DNA of 46,074 nt, taken from contig NZ_JAAMPT010000195.1 of assembly GCF_012911605.1 (NCBI RefSeq), forward strand, positions 1-46,074, given 5' to 3'. Numbering within the stretch: position 1 is the first letter of the stretch; every line of letters begins with the position of its first letter. The translations under genes were made by a program, and so were the position numbers. This DNA is from Flavobacterium solisilvae. Lineage in GTDB: Bacteria; Bacteroidota; Bacteroidia; Flavobacteriales; Flavobacteriaceae. Of this stretch, positions 25,021-34,121 are shown one piece after another. The notes under the pieces are model-generated. The model was not told where the DNA came from and ran no database searches. It saw nothing but the letters and a program-made list of their open reading frames with translations.

Positions 25021-26232
25021 TTATTTTGTTGGTGCTTCAATCAGTTCAATTTCAAAAACGATGTTAGCATTTGGTGGAATTACATTTCCAGCTCCGCGTT
25101 CTCCATAACCTAATTTTGAAGGAATGAAAGCTACAATTTTATCACCATAATTCATAAAACTTAATGCTTCAAAAAAACCTGGAATTAATCCGCTTTTGTT
25201 TCCATATTGGAAAGGAAAAGGTTGGTAACCATTAGCTTTTGCACGGTTTTCATCAAATTTTCCGTATTCTTTTGCTACTACTTCATAGCTGCTCTCAAAC
25301 AAGCTTCCGTCTTCAAGATAACCAGCATAGTGAATTAAAACGTTTGTTCCATCGGCTGGTTTCTTTCCTGTTCCGTTTTGGATGATTTTGTATCTCAAAC
25401 CCGTTGCAGTTTCAGTAGATGCTGTTTTAACTTCGTTTAGTTGTTTTACTTTTGCAGCTATAACTGGTGCATATTTTACAGCATATTCCGCTTTTTTAGC
25501 AGCTTCAGCTTCTTCGGCTTTTCTTTTGTTTTCGGCAGCTATTTCGGCTTCTTTTTTGTCTTCATTAGCTTTGTTTGCCATGTAATCTGTAAAGATTTTT
25601 GCAGCATCAAATTTCTTGGCTTCAGCACCTTTTCTTACGATGGTAATTTTGTTAATCAAATCGTCTTGTTTGATAGCATTTACCACGTCCATTCCAGAAG
25701 TTACTTTTCCAAAAACAGTGTGTTTTCCGTCTAACCAAGGCGTTTCTTTGTGAGTAATGAAAAACTGCGAACCATTGGTTTTTGGTCCCGAGTTTGCCAT
25801 CGATAAAATTCCACCACTGTTGTGTTTTAAATCGGCAACAATTTCATCCTTGAAAGCATAACCTGGTCCGCCAGAACCATTACCAGCAGGATCGCCGCCT
25901 TGTATCATGAAATCAGCAATTACTCTGTGGAATTTTAATCCATTGTAAAAAGGTTTTCCTTTTAATTTTTCGTCTTTCACTTCAGTATTTGTTCCTTCGG
26001 CAAGCGAAACGAAGTTGGCTACCGTAATTGGTGTTTTTTTGTATTCTAAAGCAATAACAATTTTACCTTTGGAAGTTTCAATTTCGGCAAAAACACCTTC
26101 GTTTGTATTATTGGTTTGTGGTTTTGCGGCAGTAGTTGTAGGTTTTGCAGCTACTGGTTTCTTAGCTGTTTGCGCTACAACAGTTGTCATTCCTATAAGG
26201 AATAAAAAAAGAATGTTGTTTTTTATTTTCAT
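25021..26232 (-). CDS. Peptidyl-prolyl isomerase, cyclophilin-FKBP fusion
   Basis: This 403-residue exported foldase has a signal peptide ([21 protein letters not shown]). A Pro/Thr/Ala-rich spacer precedes a cyclophilin-type domain at about 48-195 ([39 protein letters not shown]). A lysine- and alanine-rich, probably coiled, linker covers about 205-275. A C-terminal FKBP domain at about 280-400 ([31 protein letters not shown]) completes it. I chose ATG 26232; an earlier open start at 26319 overlaps the upstream gene. It is a paralogue of the gene just upstream, 7 bp away. Confidence 0.92.
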   Translation of the reverse strand: MKIKNNILFLFLIGMTTVVAQTAKKPVAAKPTTTAAKPQTNNTNEGVFAEIETSKGKIVIALEYKKTPITVANFVSLAEGTNTEVKDEKLKGKPFYNGLKFHRVIADFMIQGGDPAGNGSGGPGYAFKDEIVADLKHNSGGILSMANSGPKTNGSQFFITHKETPWLDGKHTVFGKVTSGMDVVNAIKQDDLINKITIVRKGAEAKKFDAAKIFTDYMANKANEDKKEAEIAAENKRKAEEAEAAKKAEYAVKYAPVIAAKVKQLNEVKTASTETATGLRYKIIQNGTGKKPADGTNVLIHYAGYLEDGSLFESSYEVVAKEYGKFDENRAKANGYQPFPFQYGNKSGLIPGFFEALSFMNYGDKIVAFIPSKLGYGERGAGNVIPPNANIVFEIELIEAPTK

Positions 26233-26239
26233 AATTATT

Positions 26240-27379
26240 TTATTTTTTGTCTTTAATTTCAATTTCAAATATAATGTTAGCATTTGGTGGAATAGCATTT
26301 CCTGCGCCTTGCTCGCCATAAGCTAATTTTGACGGAATAAACAATACCGCTTTGTCGCCAAGGTTTAATTTGTTCACCGCTTCAATAAACCCTGGAATTA
26401 GATTTTTAGCACCTATTTGATAAGGCAAAAGACTATATCCATTTTGCATAGCACGAATTTCATCAAATGTTCCAAAGGTTTTAGCAACTTCTGGATTGCT
26501 GGTATCAAAAAGCGTTCCATCTTCAAGAAAACCTGCATAATCGATAAGTATGGTTTCTCCATTTTTAGGTTTTTCTCCTTTAGATTTATGAGTTATTGTA
26601 TATTTTAATCCAGTTGAGGTACTGATTGCTTTTTCTTTTACCTCTGCAAAATAACTTAACTTTTTATCAATTGCAGGTTTGAATTTTTCTAGTTTTTTTC
26701 GCTTTTCAGCATCGGATAATTCTTGTTGTTTTTTACGATTTTCCGCTTCTTTTTTGAAGTAATTGCTAAATACTTTTACCGCATCAAATTTCTTTGCGTC
26801 TTCACCTTTTCTGATGATAGTTACTTTGTGCAACATATCATTTTGGGTAACTGAATTTACTACTTCTTGACTTTCAGGATTTACAACTTCGCCAAAAACT
26901 GTATGTTTTCCGTCTAACCAAGGCGTTGGAACAATCGTTACAAAAAACTGACAGCTATTCGTTGCTGGACCAGAATTTGCCATCGACAAAATTCCAGGTT
27001 TGTCATGTCTTAAATCAGTGATTTCATCAACAAAAGTATAGCCAGCATCGCCAGCACCAGTTCCAAGCGGATCACCAGTTTGTATCATAAAATCTTCGGC
27101 ATCGCCATTTGATTTTGAAATAACTCTGTGGAATTTAATTTCATCAAATAGTCGCTTTCCTTTGCATTCTTCAGAGGCAAAAGTGTTTTTTCCTTCGGCT
27201 AATGTGATAAAATTAGCAACCGTAATTGGTGTTTTTTTGTAGTTTAATTCAAGAAGAATATTTCCTCGCGAGGTTTCTAGTTCGGCATAAAGTCCGTCTT
27301 TTAAATCTTGATGTTCGTCTTTACACGATGTGATTGTAATGGATAATGCAAGCAATAGGCATACAATAATTCTATTCAT
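26240..27379 (-). CDS. Peptidyl-prolyl isomerase lipoprotein, cyclophilin-FKBP fusion
   Basis: This 379-residue paralogue of the next gene has the same domain order. Cyclophilin domain: about residues 25-185 with [23 protein letters not shown] and [18 protein letters not shown] charged linker follows at about 195-250. The FKBP domain spans about 255-379 with [15 protein letters not shown]. The N-terminus is a lipoprotein signal (ITITSC-K). It overlaps the end of gldI by 8 bases and is probably periplasmic or outer-membrane bound. Confidence 0.92.
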   Translation of the reverse strand: MNRIIVCLLLALSITITSCKDEHQDLKDGLYAELETSRGNILLELNYKKTPITVANFITLAEGKNTFASEECKGKRLFDEIKFHRVISKSNGDAEDFMIQTGDPLGTGAGDAGYTFVDEITDLRHDKPGILSMANSGPATNSCQFFVTIVPTPWLDGKHTVFGEVVNPESQEVVNSVTQNDMLHKVTIIRKGEDAKKFDAVKVFSNYFKKEAENRKKQQELSDAEKRKKLEKFKPAIDKKLSYFAEVKEKAISTSTGLKYTITHKSKGEKPKNGETILIDYAGFLEDGTLFDTSNPEVAKTFGTFDEIRAMQNGYSLLPYQIGAKNLIPGFIEAVNKLNLGDKAVLFIPSKLAYGEQGAGNAIPPNANIIFEIEIKDKK

Positions 27380-27953
27380 TTTTAATGATATTTACTGGAG
27401 TTTGTTTGTTTTCGGGTTTAAAATCGTTTAAAGTTACAGTACAAATTAAAGGTTCATTTGTGCCAATTCTTTTTTCATCGCCATGATAACCAAATCCCAT
27501 ATTGGATGGAAAAAGAAAGGTTACTTTTTCGTTTTTACGCATCAGTTTAATTCCGTCGCGCAAACCCATCATGATGTTTTGTTTGTCAACAGCATAAACT
27601 TGCGGACGCAATTCTACTTCAGAATAGACAACGTTACCTTTTAAATCTTTTATTTCATAATCAAAAAAAGCAATGTCGCCTTTTTTTGGACGAAGTGTAT
27701 CTTTTTCATTTCTAATGTCATAACTATACCAATAACCTTTTTTGGAAGCATAGTATTTTATTTTTGGATTGCTTTTGATGATGGAATCAATTTTGGCTTC
27801 TTCGCTTGCAACCAATTTTTTATTTCTGATAACTGATTCTTTCATGAAAGTTCCCGAAGAACGAGAAACTGGCATGCGAGCTTGTTGTTGTTTACAGCTT
27901 GCTAATGTTACTACAAGCAAAACTATTGCTGTTATTTGGGATAATTTTCTCAT
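27372..27953 (-). CDS. gldI: Gliding motility-associated PPIase lipoprotein GldI
   Basis: GldI is an FKBP-type lipoprotein needed for gliding motility, thought to help fold other Gld/type IX secretion components in the periplasm. The 193-residue protein has a lipoprotein signal ending in VTLASC-K. Its FKBP-like domain covers about residues 70-180 ([17 protein letters not shown] and [16 protein letters not shown]). It sits 1 bp downstream of nrnA and overlaps the PPIase gene behind it, so all four genes are one transcript. A cell with this gene should be a gliding Flavobacteriia member. Confidence 0.88.
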   Translation of the reverse strand: MRKLSQITAIVLLVVTLASCKQQQARMPVSRSSGTFMKESVIRNKKLVASEEAKIDSIIKSNPKIKYYASKKGYWYSYDIRNEKDTLRPKKGDIAFFDYEIKDLKGNVVYSEVELRPQVYAVDKQNIMMGLRDGIKLMRKNEKVTFLFPSNMGFGYHGDEKRIGTNEPLICTVTLNDFKPENKQTPVNIIKNE

Positions 27954-27954
27954 T

Positions 27955-28959
27955 CTAATGTGTCTTTTTTGAAATTATTTTTTCAAATTTTTTAATCGTA
28001 TTTTCTAAACTGTCATACGATTTTCCTCCAGCAGCATTGATATGTCCACCGCCGTTAAAATGCTCACGAGCAAATTGATTTACGTCAAAATCACCTTGAG
28101 AACGGAACGAAATTTTGATGATATTTTCATCGCGATGTTCAATAAATATAGCAGCAAATTCTATTCCTTTTATTGTTAAACCATAATTTACAACGCCTTC
28201 GGTATCGCCTTTTTCATAATGAAACTCGTCCAATTCTTTTTGCGAAAGCGAAATATAAGATGTTTTTAATTCTGGAAAAACTTTCATGTTTTGTAAAGCT
28301 CGTCCAAGAAGTTGCAATCGATTATAGGAATTGTTGTCAAATAATAAATTGTGAATTTCGCTGTTATTGATGCCAATGTCGATTAGATCAGCAACAATTC
28401 GATGTGTTGTACTTGTAGTTGATGGAAAACGGAACGAACCCGAATCGGTTGTTATTCCGGTGTAAATGCAAGTGGCGATAGTTTTATCGATTAATTCATT
28501 TTTACCTAAAAAAGTAATGAAATTATACACCATTTCACAAGTTGAACCAAAAGCAGTATCCGAATAAGTATAGATTGCATAACCATCAGGTTTTTGATGA
28601 TGGTCAATCATAACCATGGGAACAGTAACTTTGTTAAGAACGTGTTCCATTTCGCCAGTTCGGTGTAAAGCGTTGAAATCTAGTGTGAAAACGATCTCAG
28701 CGTCTAAAATGGTTTGAGTTGAAATTTCTTTATTAGTTTCAAAAATCAAAACATTTTCTGAACCTGGTAACCATGCCAAAAAATTTGGAAAATCATTTGG
28801 AGAAATTACAGTTGCATGATGGTTTTCTTTTTGAAGGAAATGATACAAGGCTAATGTTGAGCCCATTGCATCGCCATCAGGACTTTTATGTGGAATAATT
28901 GCGATTTTTTTTGGCGTTGCCAATAATTCTTTTAGCGCTAAAATGTCTTCGTTTTTCAT
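27955..28959 (-). CDS. nrnA: DHH-family phosphoesterase, nanoRNase/pAp phosphatase
   Basis: This 334-residue enzyme of the NrnA type degrades very short RNAs and 3'-phosphoadenosine 5'-phosphate. The DHH domain motifs are IIPHKSPDGDAMGS, T-L-D-F-N-A-L-H-R and the name-giving MIDHHQKPDG, each with metal-binding Asp/His. The DHHA1 domain ends with GGGHINAAGG. The length is normal. It is the first gene of the nrnA-gldI-PPIase unit. I find no consensus promoter immediately upstream. Confidence 0.93.
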   Translation of the reverse strand: MKNEDILALKELLATPKKIAIIPHKSPDGDAMGSTLALYHFLQKENHHATVISPNDFPNFLAWLPGSENVLIFETNKEISTQTILDAEIVFTLDFNALHRTGEMEHVLNKVTVPMVMIDHHQKPDGYAIYTYSDTAFGSTCEMVYNFITFLGKNELIDKTIATCIYTGITTDSGSFRFPSTTSTTHRIVADLIDIGINNSEIHNLLFDNNSYNRLQLLGRALQNMKVFPELKTSYISLSQKELDEFHYEKGDTEGVVNYGLTIKGIEFAAIFIEHRDENIIKISFRSQGDFDVNQFAREHFNGGGHINAAGGKSYDSLENTIKKFEKIISKKTH

Positions 28960-29019
28960 AGATGGCGAAAATACAAAAATTGAACACAGATTTTACAGAT
29001 TTTAGCAGTTTTTTATTGC

Positions 29020-29391
29020 TTATTTGGATAAAAATAATCCGAGCCAAACGGCAAAAAGTCCAGTAATAATGCTCGAAGCGATGTAAGCAAATGCTAAAAA
29101 GGAATTATTACTTTGAAAAAGGTTAAAATTTTCTAATCCAAAGGTTGAAAAAGTAGTGAAACCACCACAAAATCCGGTGATTAAAAACCATTTCAAATTG
29201 CTATCTGTCAAATTATTTTTGTCTAAATATCCAATGAAAATTCCAATTAAAAAGCAGCCAACAAGATTGGTTAAAAAAGTAGCTAATGGAAAATGATTTT
29301 GCCAAAACTTTGCCACAAAAAGCGATGTCAAATACCGAAAAACGCTTCCAATTGCGCCACCAAAAGCAATATATAAAATGGTTTTTAGCAT
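29020..29391 (-). CDS. crcB: Fluoride efflux transporter CrcB/Fluc
   Basis: This 123-residue protein with four membrane segments forms dual-topology fluoride channels. Diagnostic parts are GGAIGSVFRYLTS near the N-terminus, T-F-L-T-N-L-V-G-C-F in the second helix and F-C-G-G-F-T-T-F-S-T-F in the third. No fluoride riboswitch-like sequence is evident in the 26 bp separating it from rluF. Confidence 0.94.
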   Translation of the reverse strand: MLKTILYIAFGGAIGSVFRYLTSLFVAKFWQNHFPLATFLTNLVGCFLIGIFIGYLDKNNLTDSNLKWFLITGFCGGFTTFSTFGLENFNLFQSNNSFLAFAYIASSIITGLFAVWLGLFLSK

Positions 29392-29417
29392 TTGATTTAA
29401 GATTGTAGATTAACGAT

Positions 29418-30266
29418 TTATGATTTTCGATTTTGCTTGTTGTTTTTGTCTCTCGACTGCGCTCGAGATGACGAATTCGTTGCAATATTCGAATTTATTT
29501 GGAATTTGGGATTTTCAGCTTTTGGATTTTTTATAAAACTTGCTTCTTCAGTTTTGCTCGAAGGCTCAATTAATTTATTCAATTGCTTGATTTCGTCATC
29601 GGTTAAATCACGATAACGACCAACGTGAACATCGAGCGAAATATTGATAATTCGAATGCGTTTTAAAGCGGTAACTTCATAACCGAGATATTCACACATT
29701 CTACGAATTTGACGGTTTAAACCTTGCGTCAAAATGATTTTAAAAACAAATTTACTGATTTGTTCTACTTTACATTTTTTGGTTACGGTATCAATAATCG
29801 GAATTCCATTGCCCATTCGTTCGATAAATCTATCGGTTATTGGACGATTTACCGTGACGATATATTCCTTTTCGTGATTGTTTCTTGCACGAAGAATTTT
29901 GTTGACAATATCACCATCATCGGTCATAAAAATTAAACCTTCGCTGGCTTTGTCCAATCGACCAATAGGAAAAATTCGTTTTGGATAATTAATGTAATCT
30001 ACAATATTATCGCGCACATTTTGATTGGTAGTGCATTCAATTCCAACGGGTTTATTGAACGCTAAATAAATTGGTTTTTCGGTTTTTTCTCGAATTAATT
30101 TTCCGTCTACGCGAATTTCATCTTCTGCAGAAACTTTGGTTCCCAATTCGGGAATTACGCCATTGATGGTAATTCTGCCTTGTTCCAATAATTTATCGGC
30201 TTCGCGGCGAGAACAATAACCTGTTTCGGAAAGAAATTTGTTAATTCGGGTTTGATTGATTTCCAT
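29418..30266 (-). CDS. rluF: 23S rRNA pseudouridine(2604) synthase, RluF-like
   Basis: RluF converts U2604 of 23S rRNA to pseudouridine. The 282-residue protein starts with an S4 domain ([20 protein letters not shown], residues 7-60). The catalytic domain has [10 protein letters not shown] with the active Asp (about residue 104) and a Q-G-x-x-R-Q-I-R-R-M motif (near 193). The last 47 residues form a disordered tail, S-S-K-T-E-E onwards, not expected in the family; part of it is encoded by a palindromic repeat. The true domain probably ends near residue 235. Confidence 0.88.
   Translation of the reverse strand: MEINQTRINKFLSETGYCSRREADKLLEQGRITINGVIPELGTKVSAEDEIRVDGKLIREKTEKPIYLAFNKPVGIECTTNQNVRDNIVDYINYPKRIFPIGRLDKASEGLIFMTDDGDIVNKILRARNNHEKEYIVTVNRPITDRFIERMGNGIPIIDTVTKKCKVEQISKFVFKIILTQGLNRQIRRMCEYLGYEVTALKRIRIINISLDVHVGRYRDLTDDEIKQLNKLIEPSSKTEEASFIKNPKAENPKFQINSNIATNSSSRAQSRDKNNKQNRKS
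29449..29472. repeat. Palindromic repeat inside the rluF 3' end
   Basis: TCTCGA-CTGCGC-TCGAGA with outer GTC/GAC arms. It is translated in rluF as S-S-R-A-Q-S-R-D-K, a peptide I associate with repeat-derived tails in Flavobacteriia proteins. Confidence 0.6.
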
Positions 30267-30301
30267 TTATTTAGAGAATGCTATTTTTTTAGTCTTGATG
30301 G

Positions 30302-30309
30302 CAAAGATA
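30302..30309 (-). promoter_or_regulatory. Possible -7 element of rluF
   Basis: The minus strand reads TATCTTTG 35 bp before the rluF ATG. No -33 match is seen. Confidence 0.3.
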
Positions 30310-30375
30310 CTATTTTTGAGCATAAAATTTTTGATAAGTTCGTTGATAAGTTCGTTTCAAAAAACAGAAAAATAC

Positions 30376-30405
30376 TTTGTAAGTGTTATGTTTTTGTTAT
30401 TTTTA
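30376..30405 (+). promoter_or_regulatory. Possible promoter of the cyanophycinase gene
   Basis: TTTG (30376-30379), 18 bp, TATTTTTA (30398-30405), one base off the -7 consensus. The predicted start of transcription falls on or next to the ATG, so the mRNA might be nearly leaderless. Confidence 0.35.
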
Positions 30406-30410
30406 CCCAC

Positions 30411-31283
30411 ATGAATATACAAGGAAAACTTATAATAATTGGTGGTGCTGTTGATAAAGGTAGTTTCACCGAAACTGATTTAGACAAAAATGCTGCAAAG
30501 AATTTGAATTTCTTTGAAGAAGGCATTTTAAAACGAATAATTAATGAATCAAAACACAAAGAACAATCTCGCATTGAAGTAATTACAACTGCGTCAAAAA
30601 TTCCAAGAGAAATTGGTCCAGAATATGTAAAAGCATTTCGCTATTTAGGTGCTGAGAATGTAGATGTTCTTCATATTGAGAGAAGAGAACAAGCTAGTGA
30701 AGTGGAAATTCTTGACCGTTTAAAAGCAGCTGATGTAGTGATGTTTACTGGCGGCGATCAACTTCGATTGACTTCAATTCTCGGCGGAACACCATTTGAT
30801 GAAATTTTAATAAATAAATATCGTAACGAAGATTTTGTGTATGCAGGAACTTCGGCTGGTGCTGCGGCAGCTTCTAATAATATGATTTATCAAGGAAGTA
30901 GTAGCGAAGCTTTGTTGAAAGGCGAAGTAAAAATTACGTCTGGTTTAGGATTGATTGACGATGTGGTAATTGATACACATTTTGTACAACGTGGTCGAAT
31001 TGGTCGTTTGTTTCAAGCGGTTGTTGGTAACCCAAAAGTTCTTGGAATTGGACTTGGAGAAGATACAGGTTTGTTGATTACAAATGGTCGTCAAATGGAA
31101 GCTATTGGTTCAGGACTTGTGATTTTGGTTGATGGAAGAGAAGTGAAAGACACCAATTTGACACAAGTAGAATTAGGTCAACCCATTTCTATCAATCATT
31201 TAGTGACACACGTTATGAGTAATCATGATACTTTCGATTTGGATACGTTCAAAATGACTATTAAAAGTTCACAATACGTTTAA
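30411..31283 (+). CDS. cphB: Cyanophycinase
   Basis: Cyanophycinase is a serine exopeptidase (S51) that cuts the polymer cyanophycin into beta-Asp-Arg dipeptides. The 290-residue enzyme shows the nucleophile elbow YAGTSAGAAAAS, an upstream M-F-T-G-G-D-Q and the D-T-H-F-V-Q-R-G-R-I-G-R-L block. I see no signal peptide from the ATG at 30411, so it is likely cytoplasmic. An open frame extends upstream to 30252 but overlaps rluF and has no family match. An isoaspartyl peptidase, the next step of the pathway, follows after 71 bp. Confidence 0.93.
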   Translation: MNIQGKLIIIGGAVDKGSFTETDLDKNAAKNLNFFEEGILKRIINESKHKEQSRIEVITTASKIPREIGPEYVKAFRYLGAENVDVLHIERREQASEVEILDRLKAADVVMFTGGDQLRLTSILGGTPFDEILINKYRNEDFVYAGTSAGAAAASNNMIYQGSSSEALLKGEVKITSGLGLIDDVVIDTHFVQRGRIGRLFQAVVGNPKVLGIGLGEDTGLLITNGRQMEAIGSGLVILVDGREVKDTNLTQVELGQPISINHLVTHVMSNHDTFDLDTFKMTIKSSQYV

Positions 31284-31287
31284 TTTA

Positions 31288-31337
31288 AAATATTAGATTT
31301 TAGATATAAAATATTAAATATCCGAAATCTAATATTT
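31288..31337. repeat. AT-rich inverted repeat between cphB and the isoaspartyl peptidase gene
   Basis: AAATATTAGATTT (31288-31300) and its complement (31325-31337) flank a 24-bp loop. No T run follows, so it is not a strong terminator. Confidence 0.55.
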
Positions 31338-31354
31338 AATATTTAATATTTTAC

Positions 31355-32197
31355 ATGAAATTAATCATCCACGGCGGATTTTTCTCGGAATCATCAACGA
31401 ACAACGAAACTAAAGTTGCTAAACAGCAAGCGTTACTTCGTATTGTGAAAAATTCGTATGATTATATGAAAACCCATTCAGCAGTAGAAACAGTAGTTTA
31501 TGCTACATCACTTTTGGAAGACGATGAATTGTTTAATGCTGGAATTGGTTCTCAAATTCAAAGCGATGGAAAAATCAGAATGAGTGCTTCTTTGATGGAT
31601 TCTACTACGATGAAAATGAGTGGTGTGATTAATATTGAAGAAGTAAAAAATCCAATTCAAGTAGCGGAAGTTTTAATGAATGTTGATGACCGAATTCTCA
31701 GTGGAGAAGGAGCAACCGATTTTGCTAGAAAAAATGGTTTTGAAAAATTCTCTACCGAAATTCCACAACGAAGAAAAGAATATGAAGCCAAATTAGCTTC
31801 AACTGGAAAAGGAACAGTTGGTTGTGTTGCTTTAGACAGCGAAGGACGAATTGCTGTTGCTACTTCAACCGGTGGAAAAGGTTTTGAAATTGTTGGTCGT
31901 GTTTCTGATTCGGCTACAGTTGCTGGAAATTATTGCAACGAATTTTGTGGCGTAAGTTTAACTGGTGTTGGCGAAGATATTGTTAGTGGTGCAGTGGCTG
32001 CTAAAATTGTAACTCGTGTAACCGATGGTTTTTCGCTTGAAAAAGCATTTGAAAAAACCTTTGCTGAGTTAAAACCTTTTGACGGATTTGCTGGCGCAAT
32101 TGCTATTGATAATAAAGGAAATATCTTCCATCAAGACTCGCATCCAAGTATGGTTTTTGCCAGTTTTGATGGAGAAAACGAAGAAGTTTTTAATTAG
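31355..32197 (+). CDS. Isoaspartyl peptidase / plant-type L-asparaginase
   Basis: This is an Ntn-hydrolase that is made as a precursor and cleaves itself before a Thr that becomes the nucleophile. The 280-residue protein begins MKLIIHGGFF, with ELFNAGIGSQIQSDG in the first half. The processing site is G-K-G-T154-V-G-C-V-A-L-D, and SPTSTGG-like ATSTGGKGF follows. It hydrolyses beta-aspartyl dipeptides, including beta-Asp-Arg released by cyanophycinase, so the two genes form a degradation pair. Confidence 0.92.
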   Translation: MKLIIHGGFFSESSTNNETKVAKQQALLRIVKNSYDYMKTHSAVETVVYATSLLEDDELFNAGIGSQIQSDGKIRMSASLMDSTTMKMSGVINIEEVKNPIQVAEVLMNVDDRILSGEGATDFARKNGFEKFSTEIPQRRKEYEAKLASTGKGTVGCVALDSEGRIAVATSTGGKGFEIVGRVSDSATVAGNYCNEFCGVSLTGVGEDIVSGAVAAKIVTRVTDGFSLEKAFEKTFAELKPFDGFAGAIAIDNKGNIFHQDSHPSMVFASFDGENEEVFN

Positions 32198-32207
32198 TTT
32201 GTATAAT

Positions 32208-32684
32208 ATGAAAAGAGTTTTAGTAGCATTTATTGCGTTAAGCACAGTTTTAATTGGATGTTCATCCGATAGTGATTCGAAATCATTTGAATCAACTATT
32301 AAAATAGATGGAATTTCGTTTCAACCTAAAAAAATTACAGCATATCCATCCAATACTTCTGTTGAAAAGTCGATGGTATTTGTTTTACAAAAAAATACAA
32401 ACACGCCAACGGATTTGGATGAAATGGTTTTTAGAGTAAATTACCCTTTAACACAAGCTGATGCTTCAGGAACTTATTTGATGACTGGAATGCAAGGAAC
32501 AGGAAATTATACTAAAGCAAGCAATAGTTATTTGTTTTATAACGGAAGTGTAATTGTTGAAGATTTAGGGAACAATAAATTCAATATTTCTTTTCAAAAT
32601 GTGAAAGGCTCAGAAGGAAATGGTTCTACAACAGTTATTACAGTTTCAGGAAGTATTAACGGAAAGTTTCAAGAAAGCAACTAA
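32208..32684 (+). CDS. Hypothetical lipoprotein
   Basis: This 158-residue lipoprotein has signal sequence LSTVLIGC-S followed by a Ser/Asp-rich tether. The rest is beta-rich. I do not recognise a family. The ATG at 32208 is 10 bp after the peptidase stop codon, so cotranscription is likely. Its stop codon abuts the stop codon of the convergent metallo-beta-lactamase gene with no spacer. Confidence 0.6.
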   Translation: MKRVLVAFIALSTVLIGCSSDSDSKSFESTIKIDGISFQPKKITAYPSNTSVEKSMVFVLQKNTNTPTDLDEMVFRVNYPLTQADASGTYLMTGMQGTGNYTKASNSYLFYNGSVIVEDLGNNKFNISFQNVKGSEGNGSTTVITVSGSINGKFQESN

Positions 32685-33443
32685 TTATTTGGTTGTAAAC
32701 AACTTAATTGTATAATCCAATAATTTTTGGTTTCCAGTTTTACCATGACCTGGAACTACGATTTTTAGATTTGGATATTCCTTTTTGATTTTTTCTACGG
32801 TTTTTGACCAATCGGCTGTATTTGCATCGCCTAAATAACCTTTGGTTGCATTCAATTCTTTGATTAAACAACCGCCAAAAAGTACATTTTCACTTGGAAA
32901 ATAACCTACAACATTGTCTTGTGTATGACCTTCACCAAAAAATTTGGCGATGATTTTTTCAGTACCAATGTTTAAAACCAGCGAATCGTTAAAACTGTTT
33001 TGAGGTAAAGTTTCGTCATTCTTTTTTGCGAATTCTATGGTTTTAAAATTGGCATAGGATGGAATGTTTTTGCTGTGAAAATTTGTTAATCCACCTAAAC
33101 AATCGTTGTGAAAATGGGTTGGAATAACCGCGTTAATTTTGGATTGTTGCGTTTCGGTTATCCATTTAATTAATTCTTCGGAAGTTTTAGTATTGGTTGG
33201 TGTATCAAAAACAATGGCTTCGTTGTTATTGCTAACAATCAAACCATTGCAAGGCACATTTCCAAAATCTTGTGTTTGCAAAAATGATGTATGCACAAAT
33301 GCATTTTGCGAAACTTGAGTAATGATTAAATCATTGGATTTATAAACTTCTTTGGGTTGAAATACGTCACTTTTTTTAGAACTACAGTTGATGAAAAGCA
33401 ATGCAATCGAAAGATAGAGTAGAAGTTTTTGAGTGGTTTTCAT
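32685..33443 (-). CDS. Subclass B1 metallo-beta-lactamase, lipoprotein
   Basis: This 252-residue protein has a lipoprotein signal with Cys20 (LLFINC-S). All six zinc ligands of subclass B1 are present: H110, H112 and D114 in THFHNDCLGG, H173 in GEGHTQDN, C192 in GGCLIK and H233 in VPGHG. K195 after the Cys ligand matches the substrate-binding Lys of B1 enzymes. The overall layout is that of chromosomal Flavobacterium carbapenemases; lipid anchoring is unusual but known in NDM-type enzymes. Activity on any antibiotic is not shown by the sequence. Confidence 0.88.
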   Translation of the reverse strand: MKTTQKLLLYLSIALLFINCSSKKSDVFQPKEVYKSNDLIITQVSQNAFVHTSFLQTQDFGNVPCNGLIVSNNNEAIVFDTPTNTKTSEELIKWITETQQSKINAVIPTHFHNDCLGGLTNFHSKNIPSYANFKTIEFAKKNDETLPQNSFNDSLVLNIGTEKIIAKFFGEGHTQDNVVGYFPSENVLFGGCLIKELNATKGYLGDANTADWSKTVEKIKKEYPNLKIVVPGHGKTGNQKLLDYTIKLFTTK

Positions 33444-33545
33444 TTTTTGAAAATTGAAATTTTAAAAAGTTTATTGTTTTTTCTTTTTTTCTTTCCGCAC
33501 AAATTGATGCTAAACTTTTGTTAGCGGTTTGGGCTTTTTCTATTT

Positions 33546-34004
33546 TTAGTTTTCAGTTGTTTCAAGTTTCATTCTCAACAAAGGATATTCCTTTCCTTGG
33601 TCATCTTTATCTGTTCGTTCGTATGTTTTGAAACCGAGTTTTTCATAAAACTTAACCGCATTTGTGTTTTGTTCGTTTACGTCCACTTTGCTGGCTTTTA
33701 ATTCTGAAAAAGCAAAGTCAGTCAGCTTTCTTCCGAGACCTTTTCCAATATAGTTAGGCGAAAAGAAAAGCATTTCTATTTTTCTTTCAGCGAGACCAAT
33801 AAATCCTGCTACTTCGTTATTTTGTTTTAGACAATACACTTCAAAATCATTAAAATTGAATGTATGTACAAGTTGTTTGATTTCTAAAAAGTCATTCGGA
33901 TGTAGAAAGTCGTGAGTCGCTAAAACAGATTTTTCCCAAATATTGAGAATTTGTTGTCTATCCTTATCTGTATATTTTTCTATTTTAAAATCTTGATTTG
34001 TCAT
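33546..34004 (-). CDS. GNAT family N-acetyltransferase
   Basis: This 152-residue single-domain acetyltransferase transfers an acetyl group from acetyl-CoA to an unknown amine. The acetyl-CoA loop is Y-I-G-K-G-L-G-R-K-L (about residues 85-94), followed by N-T-N-A-V-K-F-Y-E-K-L-G-F, typical of the GNAT C-terminal motif. The substrate cannot be predicted. The promoter element sits so close that the leader is only a few bases. An intergenic gap of about 100 bp separates it from the downstream lactamase gene. Confidence 0.85.
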   Translation of the reverse strand: MTNQDFKIEKYTDKDRQQILNIWEKSVLATHDFLHPNDFLEIKQLVHTFNFNDFEVYCLKQNNEVAGFIGLAERKIEMLFFSPNYIGKGLGRKLTDFAFSELKASKVDVNEQNTNAVKFYEKLGFKTYERTDKDDQGKEYPLLRMKLETTEN

Positions 34005-34008
34005 AATT

Positions 34009-34016
34009 CAAATGTA
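34009..34016 (-). promoter_or_regulatory. Possible -7 element of the GNAT gene
   Basis: The minus strand reads TACATTTG directly before the ATG, implying a leaderless or very short-leader mRNA. No -33 box is seen. Confidence 0.35.
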
Positions 34017-34121
34017 TAAAAATAAATGTTTTGGGATACGGATTGTTGATTTAAACCTGACAGGTTAGATGAAGGTGTTCTGTTTATTGATACGAGCAAG
34101 ATGTTCGCGCTATCGGGTTAA

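Noticed and set aside
24894..25040. Longer hemN start adding 49 residues
   Set aside because: The extension covers the -7 box, the palindrome and the terminator of the upstream operon, and the conserved N-terminus starts at 24893.
29392..29417. Fluoride riboswitch before crcB
   Set aside because: The gap is only 26 bp and lacks the conserved pseudoknot-type sequence.
30252..30410. Longer cyanophycinase start adding 53 residues
   Set aside because: It overlaps rluF, covers promoter-like sequence and has no resemblance to the family.
33444..33545. Integron-like attC site in the gap between the lactamase and GNAT genes
   Set aside because: A GTTAGCGG / GCTAAAC pair is present but the core does not fit GTTRRRY and no second simple site or integrase is present.
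34005..34121. Short hairpins (AACCTG-AC-AGGTT type and CGAGCA-AGA-TGTTCG) as an attachment site or terminator
   Set aside because: No T run follows and no integrase or repeat partner was found in the window.
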